Shown piece after piece: positions 46,990-56,246 of a stretch of DNA of 64,000 nucleotides. The number at the start of each line of letters is the position of its first letter. Position 1 is the first letter of the stretch. The notes below the pieces were generated by a model. It was not told the origin of the DNA and did not search any database. It saw only the letters and a list, made by a program, of their open reading frames with translations. The translations under genes and the position numbers were made by a program. Source of the stretch: Psychromarinibacter sp048262455 (GTDB lineage: Bacteria > Pseudomonadota > Alphaproteobacteria > Rhodobacterales > Rhodobacteraceae); the NCBI GenBank assembly GCA_048262455.1, contig JBLXFD010000002.1, positions 176,036 through 240,035 of the forward strand. The letters are read 5' to 3'.

Positions 46990-47487
46990 TTAAAGCTCCC
47001 GCGGCACCGCGAAATCCAGCGCGCGCCCGCTCCCCGGGCGCACCTGCGCCCAGTCATCCACCTCGAACTCCGCCACCAGCGTCGCGCAGGTGGGGAAGTC
47101 GGCGAACCGCGGATGCGCCACCGGGGCGCTCAGCAACGCCCGGGCCAGTTGCGCGATGCCCGGGTTGTGCCCCAGCAGCAGCACGCAGCCGGCCGTCCCG
47201 CAGCTCTGCAGCGCCCGCAGCATCTCCTCCGCCGCGGCGAGGTAGAGGCCGCGCCGCCACTCCACCGGCGCCTCCCCCAGCCCGGGTGCCATGCACTGCC
47301 ACGTCTGCCGGGTCCGCAGTGCGTCGGAGGACAGCACCAGCGTTGGCACGTGCCCCGCCTCCGCCAGCCAGCCCGCCATCGCACCGGCCGCCTGCCGCCC
47401 CCTCGGGTTCAGCGGCCGCGCGTGGTCGCCGCCGGGGGCATCCCAGTCGGACTTGCCGTGGCGGGTCAGGATCAGGGTAAGACTCAT
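46990..47487 (-). CDS. SixA-like histidine phosphatase
   Basis: A 165-residue member of the histidine phosphatase superfamily with LILTRHGKSDWD (catalytic His in RHG) and the second His in LLLGHNPGIAQLA. The length fits the SixA branch, which dephosphorylates phosphohistidine on histidine-containing transfer domains; the target here is not known. It overlaps the upstream 4Fe-4S protein gene by four bases, so the two are coupled. Confidence 0.85.
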   Translation of the reverse strand: MSLTLILTRHGKSDWDAPGGDHARPLNPRGRQAAGAMAGWLAEAGHVPTLVLSSDALRTRQTWQCMAPGLGEAPVEWRRGLYLAAAEEMLRALQSCGTAGCVLLLGHNPGIAQLARALLSAPVAHPRFADFPTCATLVAEFEVDDWAQVRPGSGRALDFAVPREL

Positions 47488-48131
47488 CGGTGGAACGCCC
47501 GCATGTGAAAGACCGATTGCGCCGCCGCGCGGCCCGCGCCCTGCGACACCGGGCAGGCCCGCCGCACCCGGCAGCCCCCGGCCATGCAGGACCCGCCCGG
47601 CGGAGTATCGAGGAAGCCGTGGCAGGCGTCCACCGCGTATCCCGCCGCCCCAAGCGCACCCACCGGGCAGGCGGCGAGGCAGGGGCGGGGGCAGGCGTCG
47701 CAGGGGCGGGGCAGCGGCGGCGGCAGCGCGTGGCGGCCCGGCAGCGCCAGCGCGCCGCGGAACGAGACCATCAGCCCCGTCTCGCCATGCACCAGCAGTC
47801 CGACCGGCGAGGTGAAGATCCTGCCGCTGCGCAGCGCCCACTGGTGGAAGGGCTGCCATGGCGGACCGCCGAAGGGGAACAACGCCGCGCCGCCCTCTGC
47901 CTCGGCCAGCGCGCCGATCACTCGCGCCGACCAGCGGTCCAGCGGATCCGGGGCGCCGTCGCCAAACTCCGGCGCGGCGGTGACGTGGTCCCAGAACCCC
48001 GCGCCCGGCCCCAGCAGCAGCAGCGAACCGCAGCCCGCGAGCCCCTCGCCCCCTGCCGGGTGGAAGCCGCCCAGCACCTGCAACCGCTCTGCCGCCAGCC
48101 CGGAGGCAAGCCGCGCGGGCAGGGGGCGCAT
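47484..48131 (-). CDS. 4Fe-4S ferredoxin-like protein
   Basis: A 215-residue protein whose first two thirds resemble the non-cluster domain of QueG/ferredoxin-like reductases, followed by a cysteine-rich part with CDACPRPCLAACPVGAL. The 4Fe-4S arrangement is close to canonical (CxxCxxxC then CP), and further cysteines occur near the C-terminus (CMAGGCRVRRAC). Function is unknown; an electron-transfer role is inferred. It lies four bases after argB. Confidence 0.7.
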   Translation of the reverse strand: MRPLPARLASGLAAERLQVLGGFHPAGGEGLAGCGSLLLLGPGAGFWDHVTAAPEFGDGAPDPLDRWSARVIGALAEAEGGAALFPFGGPPWQPFHQWALRSGRIFTSPVGLLVHGETGLMVSFRGALALPGRHALPPPLPRPCDACPRPCLAACPVGALGAAGYAVDACHGFLDTPPGGSCMAGGCRVRRACPVSQGAGRAAAQSVFHMRAFHR

Positions 48132-48135
48132 CGCC

Positions 48136-48996
48136 TCAGCCGCGGATCAGCGAGCCGGCGCCATGTTCGGTGAACAGCTCCAGCAGGCAGGCGTTCGGCG
48201 CGCGGCCGTCGAGGATCACCACCGCCCGCACGCCGGCCGCGACAGCTGCCAGCGCGGTCTCGGTCTTGGGGATCATGCCGCCGGAGATCACCCCCTCCTC
48301 GGTCATCTGCCGCACCTGCGCCGAGGACAGCTGCGTCAGCACCTCGCCCTCGGCGTTCTTCACCCCGGCCACGTCGGTCAGCAGCAGGAAACGGTCGGCC
48401 TTCAACGCCCCGGCCACCGCGCCAGCGGCGGTGTCGCCGTTGATGTTGTAGGTCTCGCCGTTGCGCCCGCTGCCGATCGGCGCCAGCACCGGGATGATCC
48501 GCGCCTCGTGCAACTGGCGGATCAGCGAGGGATCGACCTCCACCGGCTCGCCGACGAATCCCAGCTCGGGGTCCGAGGGATCGCAGACGATCATGTTGGC
48601 GTCCTTGCCCGACAGGCCCACGGCGCGGCCGCCGGCGTCGTTGATCGCCTGCACGATGGTCTTGTTGACGCGGCCCGACAGCACCATCTCGACCACCTCG
48701 ACGGTGGCGGCGTCGGTGACGCGCTTGCCGCGCACGAACTCGGACTTGATGTCCAGCCGCGCCAGCAGGTCGTTGATCATCGGCCCGCCGCCGTGCACCA
48801 CGACGGGGCGCACGCCCACCTGCTGCATCAGCACGATGTCGCGCGCGAACGAGGCCATGGCCTCGGCGTCGCCCATGGCATTGCCGCCGAACTTGATGAC
48901 GACGGTGGCACCGGCGTAGCGCTGCAGGTAGGGCAGGGCCTCGTTCAGGGTGCGGGCGGTGGCGATCCAGTCGCGGTTCATGTCTCTGGTTTTCAT
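48136..48996 (-). CDS. argB: Acetylglutamate kinase
   Basis: Second step of arginine synthesis, phosphorylating N-acetylglutamate. A 286-residue protein with VVIKFGGNAMG, VVVHGGGPMI and the ATP-site GGMIPKTETA. The N-terminal helix MKTRDMNRDWIATARTLNEA is the extension found in arginine-sensitive hexameric forms, so feedback inhibition by arginine is likely. ATG 48996 is used; 49005 and 48981 are in-frame alternatives. Confidence 0.94.
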   Translation of the reverse strand: MKTRDMNRDWIATARTLNEALPYLQRYAGATVVIKFGGNAMGDAEAMASFARDIVLMQQVGVRPVVVHGGGPMINDLLARLDIKSEFVRGKRVTDAATVEVVEMVLSGRVNKTIVQAINDAGGRAVGLSGKDANMIVCDPSDPELGFVGEPVEVDPSLIRQLHEARIIPVLAPIGSGRNGETYNINGDTAAGAVAGALKADRFLLLTDVAGVKNAEGEVLTQLSSAQVRQMTEEGVISGGMIPKTETALAAVAAGVRAVVILDGRAPNACLLELFTEHGAGSLIRG

Positions 48997-49116
48997 CCGT
49001 GTCATTCTCCGGGGTGCCTCCCTGTTAGGCCCTGCGGCCCCCGCGCTCAAGAGGCGGCGCGTTGCCATGGGCGGCGCGCCGCGATATGGCAGGCCACCCC
49101 CTGCCGAGGCCACGCC

Positions 49117-49959
49117 ATGCTCGACGACGCCGACGACATCCACCCGCTGTTCCACGGTGCCCCCTCCACCACCGAGTTCCGCAAGCTGCGCAAGCGCATC
49201 GTCCGCGACGCCCGCGAGGCGATCGAGCAGTACGGCATGATCGAACGCGGCGCCCGCTGGCTGGTCTGCCTGTCGGGCGGCAAGGACAGCTACACCCTGC
49301 TGGCGGTCCTGCACGAGCTGCAGTGGCGCGGCCTGCTGCCGGTGGATCTGCTGGCCTGCAACCTCGACCAGGGTCAGCCCGGCTTTCCCGCGACGGTGCT
49401 GCCGGAGTTCCTGCAGAAGATGGGGGTGCCGCACCGGATCGAGTACCAGGACACCTATTCCATCGTGATGGACAAGGTGCCGGCGGGGCGCACCTACTGC
49501 GCGCTGTGTTCGCGGCTGCGGCGGGGCAATCTCTACCGCATCGCGCGCGAGGAGGGGTGCAGCGCCGTGGTGCTGGGCCACCACCGCGACGATATTCTCG
49601 AGACATTCTTCATGAACCTGTTCCACGGCGGGCGGCTGGCCACCATGCCGCCGAAGCTGGTGAACGAGGAGGGCGACCTGTTTGTCTACCGCCCGCTGGC
49701 CCATGTGGCCGAGGCGGACTGCGACCGTTTCGCGCGGGCGATGAACTATCCGATCATCCCGTGCGATCTGTGCGGCAGCCAGGACGGGCTGCAGCGGATG
49801 CAGGTGAAATCCCTGCTGGATCAATGGGAAAAGAACAATCCCGGACGCCGCCAGAAGATGTTCCGCGCCCTGACCAACGCGCGCCCTTCGCACCTGCTGG
49901 ACCCGGCGCTGTTCGACTTCGCCGGGCTCGTCCGGCGGAATGAGGACAATTCGACCTAA
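49117..49959 (+). CDS. ttcA: tRNA 2-thiocytidine(32) synthetase TtcA
   Basis: A 280-residue enzyme that thiolates cytidine 32 of certain tRNAs. PP-loop SGGKDS (about residue 52) adenylates the substrate; CxxC pairs CALC and CDLC supply ligands for the 4Fe-4S cluster. HHRDDILETFFMNLF is typical. The start is divergent from argB. The reading frame is open far upstream but only this part is conserved. Confidence 0.93.
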   Translation: MLDDADDIHPLFHGAPSTTEFRKLRKRIVRDAREAIEQYGMIERGARWLVCLSGGKDSYTLLAVLHELQWRGLLPVDLLACNLDQGQPGFPATVLPEFLQKMGVPHRIEYQDTYSIVMDKVPAGRTYCALCSRLRRGNLYRIAREEGCSAVVLGHHRDDILETFFMNLFHGGRLATMPPKLVNEEGDLFVYRPLAHVAEADCDRFARAMNYPIIPCDLCGSQDGLQRMQVKSLLDQWEKNNPGRRQKMFRALTNARPSHLLDPALFDFAGLVRRNEDNST

Positions 49960-50058
49960 CTCGGCCGGACCGCTTAACCTTCTGAACAGACCTCTTTCCT
50001 AGCTTGTCGGCAGTGGACGCAGGCCGGGTCGTGGTCTGCCGTAATTGGGGGCGGCCAG

Positions 50059-51612
50059 ATGCGGCGCAATCATGCAGGAATCGGTGGCTATCTCGCTGGG
50101 GCGATGCGAACGGCCTTTCTGGGCCCGCAGGTCCTTGCCTTCCTTCCGGCGCTGACGCTGGGGGGCTACTGGTTCGGCGGCGAGCAGCTGTTGCTGTTCA
50201 CCGCCATCTTCGTGCCGGCGCTGATCGGGCTGGTGACTTTGTTCAACCCCCCGGTCCGCGCGCCGCGGGCTTCGGGGGACGGCGACGCGATCACGGGCCT
50301 GCCGTCGAAACAGGTGCTGGTGGCGGCGCTGGACGCGGGTTTCTGCAGCGAGCCGGAGGCGGGTTTGCGCACCGGCTGCCTGATGATCGAGATCGACGAG
50401 TTCGACAATCTCCGCGCCTCCTACGGCGACAAGACCGCGGACGCGGTGCTGCTGCAGGTGGCGCAGCGGATCTCCGGCACCCTGCGGCAGGGCGATGTCG
50501 CGGCCCGGCTGGAGGGCCCGCTGTTCGCCATCGCGCTGGCGCCGGTGCGGCGGCTGGACCTTGAATCGATGATCCAGGTGGCGGCGCGGATCCAGCAGGA
50601 GGTGGGCGCACCCATCGTGATCGGCGGCCTGCGGCTGTTCCTCTCCGGCTCCATCGGGTTCTGCCTGCCCCGCCGGGCGCTGGAACGCAGCGGCCAGGCC
50701 TGCCTCGAGGCGTCGGAGACGGCGCTGCGCGACGCCCAGGCCAGCGGCAGCGGCGCCATCCGCGCCTTCGCCGCCCAGGCCCCCCGCCGCCGGATCAAGC
50801 GCGCGGGTCTCGCCGAGGAGGTGGCGGAGGCGCTGGATGCCGGGCAGATCCGGCCGTGGTTCCAGCCGCAGATCAGCACGGAGACCGGCAAGGTCAGCGG
50901 GATGGAGGCCCTGGCCCGCTGGGAACACCCGGATCGCGGGGTGATCCTGCCGGGGGCCTTCCTGCCGGCGATCTCCGCCTCTGGCCTCAGCCAGCGGCTG
51001 GGAGAGGTTATTCTTCACCACAGCCTCACCGCCCTGCAGGACTGGGAAAAGGCCGAGGCGCCGGTGCCGAACGTCGCGGTGAACTTCAGCCACGAGGAAC
51101 TGGCCGACCCCACGCTCTGCGACCGCGTCCGCTGGGAACTGGACCGTTTCGACATGGCGCCGGAGCGGCTGGTGGTGGAGATCCTCGAAACGGTGATCTC
51201 GCGGTCGGAGAATGACACCATCACCCGCAACGTCACGCGGTTGAACCAGCTGGGCTGCGGCATCGACTTGGATGATTTCGGCACCGGCCATGCCTCCATC
51301 GCCAATATCCGCCGCTTCTCGGTGAGCCGGATCAAGATCGACCGCTCCTTCGTCACCCGCGTCGACAGCGACCGCGAGCAGCAGGAACTGCTGACCGCGA
51401 TCCTAGAGATGGCGGAACGCCTGGGGATCGAGACCCTTGCCGAGGGGGTGGAGACCACCGGGGAACATGCGCTGCTGTCGCAGCTGGGCTGCGGCTTCGT
51501 GCAGGGTTTCTCCATCGCGCGGCCCATGCCTTTCGCTGCCACGCTGGACTGGATGAAGATCCACGACAAGCGGCTTGGCGAGAACCCCCGCATCGCGCGC
51601 GAGGCGGGGTGA
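50059..51612 (+). CDS. Membrane EAL phosphodiesterase with degenerate GGDEF domain
   Basis: A 517-residue protein with two N-terminal membrane segments (about residues 20-58), a GGDEF-like domain and an EAL domain. The GGDEF active site reads EGPLF (about 152-156), so diguanylate cyclase activity is unlikely. The EAL domain keeps MEALARW, the Asn in VNFSHEEL, the ILETV Glu, DLDDFGTGHAS, IKIDRSF, AEGVE and VQGF, i.e. the metal and catalytic residues. It should degrade c-di-GMP, with the GGDEF part possibly regulatory. It follows ttcA by 99 bases. Confidence 0.88.
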   Translation: MRRNHAGIGGYLAGAMRTAFLGPQVLAFLPALTLGGYWFGGEQLLLFTAIFVPALIGLVTLFNPPVRAPRASGDGDAITGLPSKQVLVAALDAGFCSEPEAGLRTGCLMIEIDEFDNLRASYGDKTADAVLLQVAQRISGTLRQGDVAARLEGPLFAIALAPVRRLDLESMIQVAARIQQEVGAPIVIGGLRLFLSGSIGFCLPRRALERSGQACLEASETALRDAQASGSGAIRAFAAQAPRRRIKRAGLAEEVAEALDAGQIRPWFQPQISTETGKVSGMEALARWEHPDRGVILPGAFLPAISASGLSQRLGEVILHHSLTALQDWEKAEAPVPNVAVNFSHEELADPTLCDRVRWELDRFDMAPERLVVEILETVISRSENDTITRNVTRLNQLGCGIDLDDFGTGHASIANIRRFSVSRIKIDRSFVTRVDSDREQQELLTAILEMAERLGIETLAEGVETTGEHALLSQLGCGFVQGFSIARPMPFAATLDWMKIHDKRLGENPRIAREAG

Positions 51613-51914
51613 AGATGGCGGACGGCGGGCAAGGGAGGGAGCAAGCGGAGGGTAACGGAAGGATGAACGCAGGGCTGGATGGAGCCCGAATAGCGCGGGG
51701 TGAAGGGCAATGCGCCGGTAGCCGGCTTTGGCGGGGCAGCCTCGCCACGGTGGCTTGGAGGCAGCCGGAACGTTCCAAGAGGCCGACTTCGCGGCCTCCG
51801 CGCCTGCGCCGCGGTCCGCGACTCGGTGCCGCCACGGGGGGAAACCGCTTGACCTTTCGGTCCCCGGATTGTTGAAGCAGCGCTGACCCGAAACCAGCGG
51901 AAACGGCTCTCTTC
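51613..51914. other. Intergenic leader before yidC
   Basis: 302 bases with several short GC-rich inverted repeats (for example around 51717-51750) but no gene, no LPE copy and no convincing promoter that I can identify. Confidence 0.5.
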
Positions 51915-53756
51915 ATGGACGACCAGAACAAGAACCTCATTCTGGCGACGGCGCTCAGCGCCGCGGTCATCCTCGTGTGGTTCCTGCTGTTCCCGCCACA
52001 AGAGCCCCCGCTCGACCCCGCGCGGGACACGGTGCAGACCACCGAGGGCGAGCTGAACGCGCCGCCCCCGGCCGGCACCGCCACCCCCGACGGCACCGCC
52101 CCCGCCGGCGAGGTGCCCGAGGCCGCCGCTGCCGCCGCGCGCGTGGCAATCGAGACGCCGCTGCTGGACGGGTCCATCTCGCTGCAGGGCGGGCGCATCG
52201 ATACCCTGTCGCTGAAGGCCTACCAGGAAACGCTGGACCCGGGCAGCGAGGACGTGACCCTGTTGTCCCCCGTGGGCGGCAACGGCGCCTACTACGCGGT
52301 CTACGGCTGGACCCCCGCGGGCGGCCTGGCGCAGGAGGCCGTGCCAGGCGCCGATACCGTCTGGTCGGTGCAGGGCGCGCCGAAACTGACCCCCGACACC
52401 CCGGTGACGCTGACCTGGGACAACGGCGCCGGCCTGATCTTCCGCCGCGAGATCTCGGTTGACCAGCGCTACATGTTCACCGTCAACCAGACCGTCGAGA
52501 ATACCACCGACGCCGAGGTGCGGCTGGCGCCCTACGGGCTGATCGCCCGCCACGGCACCCCCGAGACGGTCAACTTCTTCATCCTGCACGAGGGCATCGT
52601 CCGCCAGACTGACGGCACGCTGGACGAGATCGAGTACGAGGACATGAAGGAATTCGGCGCCGACCCCGCCTGGGGCAACCGCGCCGAGGTGGTCGAGGTG
52701 GCCGAGAACGGTTGGACCGGCTTCACCGACAAGTACTGGATGACCACCCTCATCCCCGAGCCGGGCACCCCGTTCCAGTCGGTGGCCCGCTACGTACCCA
52801 GCGCCGACGTCTACCAGCTGTGGTCGCGCCTGCCGACGCTGGCTGTCGCCCCCGGCGCCACCGCCGCCTCCAGCCAGATGCTCTTCGCCGGCGCCAAGGA
52901 GTGGGAGACCATCCGCGCCTACGAGAACGAGGGCGGCATCCTGAACTTCGTCGACTCGATCGACTGGGGCTGGTTCTTCTTCCTGACCAAGCCGATCTTC
53001 GCCGTGCTGCACTGGCTGAACGGCGTGATCGGCAACATGGGCTGGTCGATCATCGCGCTGACGCTGATCATCAAGGCGGTGCTCTTCCCGCTGGCCTATA
53101 AGTCCTACGTCTCCATGGCGCGGATGAAGGAACTGCAGCCGGAGATGGAGAAGCTGAAGGAGCGGACCGGCGGCGACCGCCAGAAGATGCAGCGCGAGAT
53201 GATGGAGCTGTACAAGAAGGAAAAGGTGAACCCCGCCGCGGGCTGCCTGCCGATCCTGATGCAGATCCCGATCTTCTTCTCGCTCTACAAGGTGATCTTC
53301 GTCACCATCGAATTGCGCCACGCGCCCTTCTTCGGCCCGTTCCGCGACCTCTCGGCGCCGGACCCGACCTCGATCTACAACCTCTTCGGCCTGCTGCCCT
53401 GGGGCGCGCCGGAGCCGGGATCGATCCTCGCGCTGGTCTTCATCGGCATCCTGCCGCTGCTGCTGGGCATCTCCATGTGGCTGCAGCAGAAGCTGAACCC
53501 GGCCCCCACGGACGCCACGCAGGCGATGATCTTCGCCTGGATGCCCTGGGTCTTCATGTTCATGCTGGGCGGGTTTGCCAGCGGCCTGGTGGTCTACTGG
53601 ATCGCGAACAACACGATCACCTTCAGCCAGCAGTACATCATCATGCGCACCCACGGGCACAAGCCGGACGTCTTCGGCAACATCCGCCGCTCGTTCCGCA
53701 AGAAGCAGGCGACGGCCGCCGCGGCTGCCAAGGGCGGCAAGAACCAGAAGAAATAG
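51915..53756 (+). CDS. yidC: Membrane protein insertase YidC
   Basis: A 613-residue YidC of the Gram-negative type: an N-terminal membrane anchor, a large periplasmic beta domain (about 60-340) and five conserved C-terminal segments. The cytoplasmic loop (RTGGDRQKMQREMMELYKKE) and NPAAGCLPILMQIPIFFSLY are hallmarks. The C-terminus is Lys-rich. It inserts membrane proteins alone or with SecYEG. engB follows after 39 bases. Confidence 0.96.
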   Translation: MDDQNKNLILATALSAAVILVWFLLFPPQEPPLDPARDTVQTTEGELNAPPPAGTATPDGTAPAGEVPEAAAAAARVAIETPLLDGSISLQGGRIDTLSLKAYQETLDPGSEDVTLLSPVGGNGAYYAVYGWTPAGGLAQEAVPGADTVWSVQGAPKLTPDTPVTLTWDNGAGLIFRREISVDQRYMFTVNQTVENTTDAEVRLAPYGLIARHGTPETVNFFILHEGIVRQTDGTLDEIEYEDMKEFGADPAWGNRAEVVEVAENGWTGFTDKYWMTTLIPEPGTPFQSVARYVPSADVYQLWSRLPTLAVAPGATAASSQMLFAGAKEWETIRAYENEGGILNFVDSIDWGWFFFLTKPIFAVLHWLNGVIGNMGWSIIALTLIIKAVLFPLAYKSYVSMARMKELQPEMEKLKERTGGDRQKMQREMMELYKKEKVNPAAGCLPILMQIPIFFSLYKVIFVTIELRHAPFFGPFRDLSAPDPTSIYNLFGLLPWGAPEPGSILALVFIGILPLLLGISMWLQQKLNPAPTDATQAMIFAWMPWVFMFMLGGFASGLVVYWIANNTITFSQQYIIMRTHGHKPDVFGNIRRSFRKKQATAAAAAKGGKNQKK

Positions 53757-53795
53757 CCCCCGCGCCCCCCGGTGCGGCGGGCCGGAGGTGCCCCG

Positions 53796-54449
53796 ATGCA
53801 GACCCCCTTTCCGCTGATCGAGCCGCCCGAGGGCGCCGAGGCCGAGGCGGCCACCCGGCTGTTCCGGGGCGAGATCGACTTTCTGAAGGGCGTCGTGGCG
53901 ATGGACGGGCTGCCGCCCGCGGACCGGTTGGAGGTCTGCTTTGCCGGGCGCTCGAACGTCGGGAAATCCTCGCTGATCAACGCGCTGACGGCGCGGCGGG
54001 CGCTGGCGCGGACGTCGAACACGCCGGGCCGCACGCAGGAGATCAACTTCTTCACGCTGGGCGACACGCATTACCTGGTGGACCTGCCCGGCTACGGTTT
54101 CGCCAAGGCGCCCAAGGACGTGGTGGCGCGCTGGCAGCAGCTGCTGCGCGCCTACCTCACGGGCCGGCCGACGCTGCGCCGGGCCTTCGTGCTGATCGAC
54201 TCGCGCCACGGGATCAAGGCGCCGGACGAGGAGATCATGAAGGAACTGGACCGCGCCGCCGTGACCTTTCAGGCGGTGTTGACCAAGACCGACAAGCTGA
54301 AGACCGAGGAGCTGGAGAAGGTGCTGGGCCAGGTGCGCGGCGCGCTGGCGAAGCACCCGGCGGCCTTCCCGGGCATCGTCACCACCTCTTCCGCCAAGGG
54401 CGAGGGGATCGAGACGCTGCGGGCGGTGATCGCCGGGATGGAGACCTAG
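53796..54449 (+). CDS. engB: Ribosome biogenesis GTPase EngB (YihA/YsxC)
   Basis: A 217-residue GTPase needed for 50S assembly. G1 is GRSNVGKSS, G3 is DLPGYGFAKAP and G4 is TKTDKL. GGAGGTG precedes ATG 53796. Its stop TAG overlaps that of yidD on the opposite strand, so the two genes converge with no spacer. Confidence 0.94.
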   Translation: MQTPFPLIEPPEGAEAEAATRLFRGEIDFLKGVVAMDGLPPADRLEVCFAGRSNVGKSSLINALTARRALARTSNTPGRTQEINFFTLGDTHYLVDLPGYGFAKAPKDVVARWQQLLRAYLTGRPTLRRAFVLIDSRHGIKAPDEEIMKELDRAAVTFQAVLTKTDKLKTEELEKVLGQVRGALAKHPAAFPGIVTTSSAKGEGIETLRAVIAGMET

Positions 54450-54670
54450 CCTTTCGGCACCTCGTCGATGCCGGAGCCGCCCCAGGGGTGGCAGCGTCCG
54501 ATGCGGCGCAGCGCCAGCCAGCTGCCGCGCAGCGCGCCGTGGCGTTCCAGCGCCTCCAGCGCGTAGGCAGAGCAGGTGGGGTGGTAGCGGCAGTTGAACC
54601 CGACCCAGGGCGACAGCAGCAGCCGGTAGGCGCGCACGGGCAGGGCGACGATGCGGGCCAGCGGGCTCAT
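54446..54670 (-). CDS. yidD: Membrane protein insertion efficiency factor YidD
   Basis: A 74-residue YidD with the conserved core FNCRYHPTCSAYALEAL and CHPWGGSGIDEVP. It assists YidC-dependent insertion. The start overlaps the end of rnpA by four bases. The stop overlaps the engB stop. Confidence 0.93.
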   Translation of the reverse strand: MSPLARIVALPVRAYRLLLSPWVGFNCRYHPTCSAYALEALERHGALRGSWLALRRIGRCHPWGGSGIDEVPKG

Positions 54671-55062
54671 CGGTGGATCTGCTCCAGCGCGGCCTCCAGG
54701 TCGGCCAGCAGCGCGTCCCAGGGGCGGGCGGCGGTGACGGCGTTGCGGCCGATCAGCACGTAGTCCCAACCCGGCTGCCCGCGGTGCGGCAGCACCAGCC
54801 GCGCGGCCTCGCGCAGGCGGCGCTTGGCGCGGTTGCGCGCCACGGCATTGCCGACCTTCTTGGAGCAGGTGAACCCGGCACGCACCGGCGCCTCGGCCGG
54901 TTCCTCGGGGGCGCGGCGGCGGGCCTGCAGGATGAAGGCGGGGGCGGCGCGGCGGCGGGCGCGGGCGGCCTTCAGGAACTCGCTGCGCTGGCGCAACTTG
55001 CCCACGCAAAACGGCTCCGCCGGCGGCACCTTTTCAGGGGATACCGCCGGCGGAGCCGTCAT
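54667..55062 (-). CDS. rnpA: Ribonuclease P protein component
   Basis: A 131-residue RnpA with the RNR motif ARNRAKRRLREAAR that contacts P RNA, and FTCSKKVGNAV before it. It processes tRNA 5' ends together with the P RNA. It follows rpmH after 20 bases. Confidence 0.93.
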   Translation of the reverse strand: MTAPPAVSPEKVPPAEPFCVGKLRQRSEFLKAARARRRAAPAFILQARRRAPEEPAEAPVRAGFTCSKKVGNAVARNRAKRRLREAARLVLPHRGQPGWDYVLIGRNAVTAARPWDALLADLEAALEQIHR

Positions 55063-55082
55063 CGTCCGTGGCCCGTCTGGGC

Positions 55083-55217
55083 TCAGGCGCTCAGCCGCTT
55101 GCGGCCGCGCAGCCGGCGGGCGTTAAGGATCTTGCGGCCGGCCTTGGTGGCCATGCGCGCACGAAATCCGTGGCGCCGCTTGCGGACCAGGTTCGAAGGT
55201 TGAAAGGTGCGCTTCAT
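55083..55217 (-). CDS. rpmH: 50S ribosomal protein L34
   Basis: A 44-residue L34: MKRTFQPSNLVRKRRHGFRA and KILNARRLRGRKRLSA are the invariant ends. It is the first gene of the rpmH-rnpA-yidD operon, which normally also contains yidC. Confidence 0.97.
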   Translation of the reverse strand: MKRTFQPSNLVRKRRHGFRARMATKAGRKILNARRLRGRKRLSA

Positions 55218-55284
55218 CGCGGGACTCTCCGTCTTTCCGCCCCGCGCCCCGTGGGGGGAGGACGGCGTCATGTTCGAAGCCCGG

Positions 55285-55313
55285 TCTCTAGGGGGTGGCG
55301 CGCAGCTTGTCAA
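55285..55313 (-). promoter_or_regulatory. Promoter of rpmH-rnpA-yidD
   Basis: On the minus strand a perfect TTGACA (55313-55308) and TAGAGA (55290-55285) are 17 bases apart, about 70 bases before rpmH. Confidence 0.65.
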
Positions 55314-55514
55314 CCGGACCGCCGGGGCGAATGTTACTGTCCCGCCTGTGCTTTTTTCACCGGGCGCGCCCGGGGCCGCCGAATGTTTCAGAACCATGCC
55401 GCGGGGCCCCGAATCGGGGGGGACGGATCACCGGGGATCAAGGCGGCGTGAGCGGGCTGTCGGCGCGGCGCGGTGCAGGTCACATTGACCGGAACAACAA
55501 CGTATAGGCCTGAC

Positions 55515-56246
55515 ATGACCGAACAGATTTCATCCCCGCGCCCCTCGTGGCTGCGATACCTGCCCCTGATCGGGATCGCTGCGGTGGCGCTGGTGGGGGC
55601 CTTCACCCTGCGCGAGCACCTCAGCTTCCAGGCGCTGGCCGAGAACCGCGAGACACTGCTGATCTTCCGCGACGCCAACTACCTTGGCAGCACCCTCGGG
55701 TTCATCGCGCTCTACGCCGTCATCGTCGCCTTCTCGCTGCCCGGGGCCACGATTGCCACGCTCACCGGCGGGTTCCTGTTCGGCCTCTTCCCCGGCGCGC
55801 TGTACAATGTGCTGGGCGCCACCATTGGCGCCACGGGCATCTTCCTGGCCGCCCGCTGGGGTCTGGGCGCGCGGCTGGCAGAGCGGCTGGAGGACAGCGG
55901 CGGGCTGGTGCGGAAGATCAAGGACGGCATCGACGAGAACCAATGGTCCATGCTGTTCCTGATCCGCCTGATCCCCGCGGTGCCTTTCTTCGTGGCAAAC
56001 CTCGTGCCGGCGTTCGTCGGAGTGCCCCTTGCGCGCTATGTCATCACCACGTTCGTCGGAATCATCCCGGGGGCGGTGGTCTACACCTCGGTCGGGGCGG
56101 GGCTGGGAGAGGTCTTTGCACGGGGCGAGACGCCGAACCTGGGAATCATCTTCGAGCCGCAGGTGCTGCTGCCGATCCTCGGGCTCTGCGTGCTGGCGGC
56201 GGTGCCGATGGCGCTGAAGGCGGTACGGGGAAGGAAGGGGCTGTGA
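55515..56246 (+). CDS. TVP38/TMEM64 (DedA-superfamily) membrane protein
   Basis: A 243-residue membrane protein with about six segments. The SNARE-associated/DedA-type domain shows FSLPGATIATLTGGFLFG and the IRLIPAVPFFVANLVPAF stretch typical of TVP38. Family members are thought to scramble or transport lipids or ions. The stop overlaps the start of the flavoprotein gene, matching a pairing of TVP38 with mercuric-reductase-like proteins seen in other bacteria. Confidence 0.82.
   Translation: MTEQISSPRPSWLRYLPLIGIAAVALVGAFTLREHLSFQALAENRETLLIFRDANYLGSTLGFIALYAVIVAFSLPGATIATLTGGFLFGLFPGALYNVLGATIGATGIFLAARWGLGARLAERLEDSGGLVRKIKDGIDENQWSMLFLIRLIPAVPFFVANLVPAFVGVPLARYVITTFVGIIPGAVVYTSVGAGLGEVFARGETPNLGIIFEPQVLLPILGLCVLAAVPMALKAVRGRKGL

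Noticed and set aside
49021..49116. Upstream extension of ttcA through a very long open frame from 47584
   Set aside because: The extension is the complement of argB and the ferredoxin-like gene; TtcA conservation begins at 49117.
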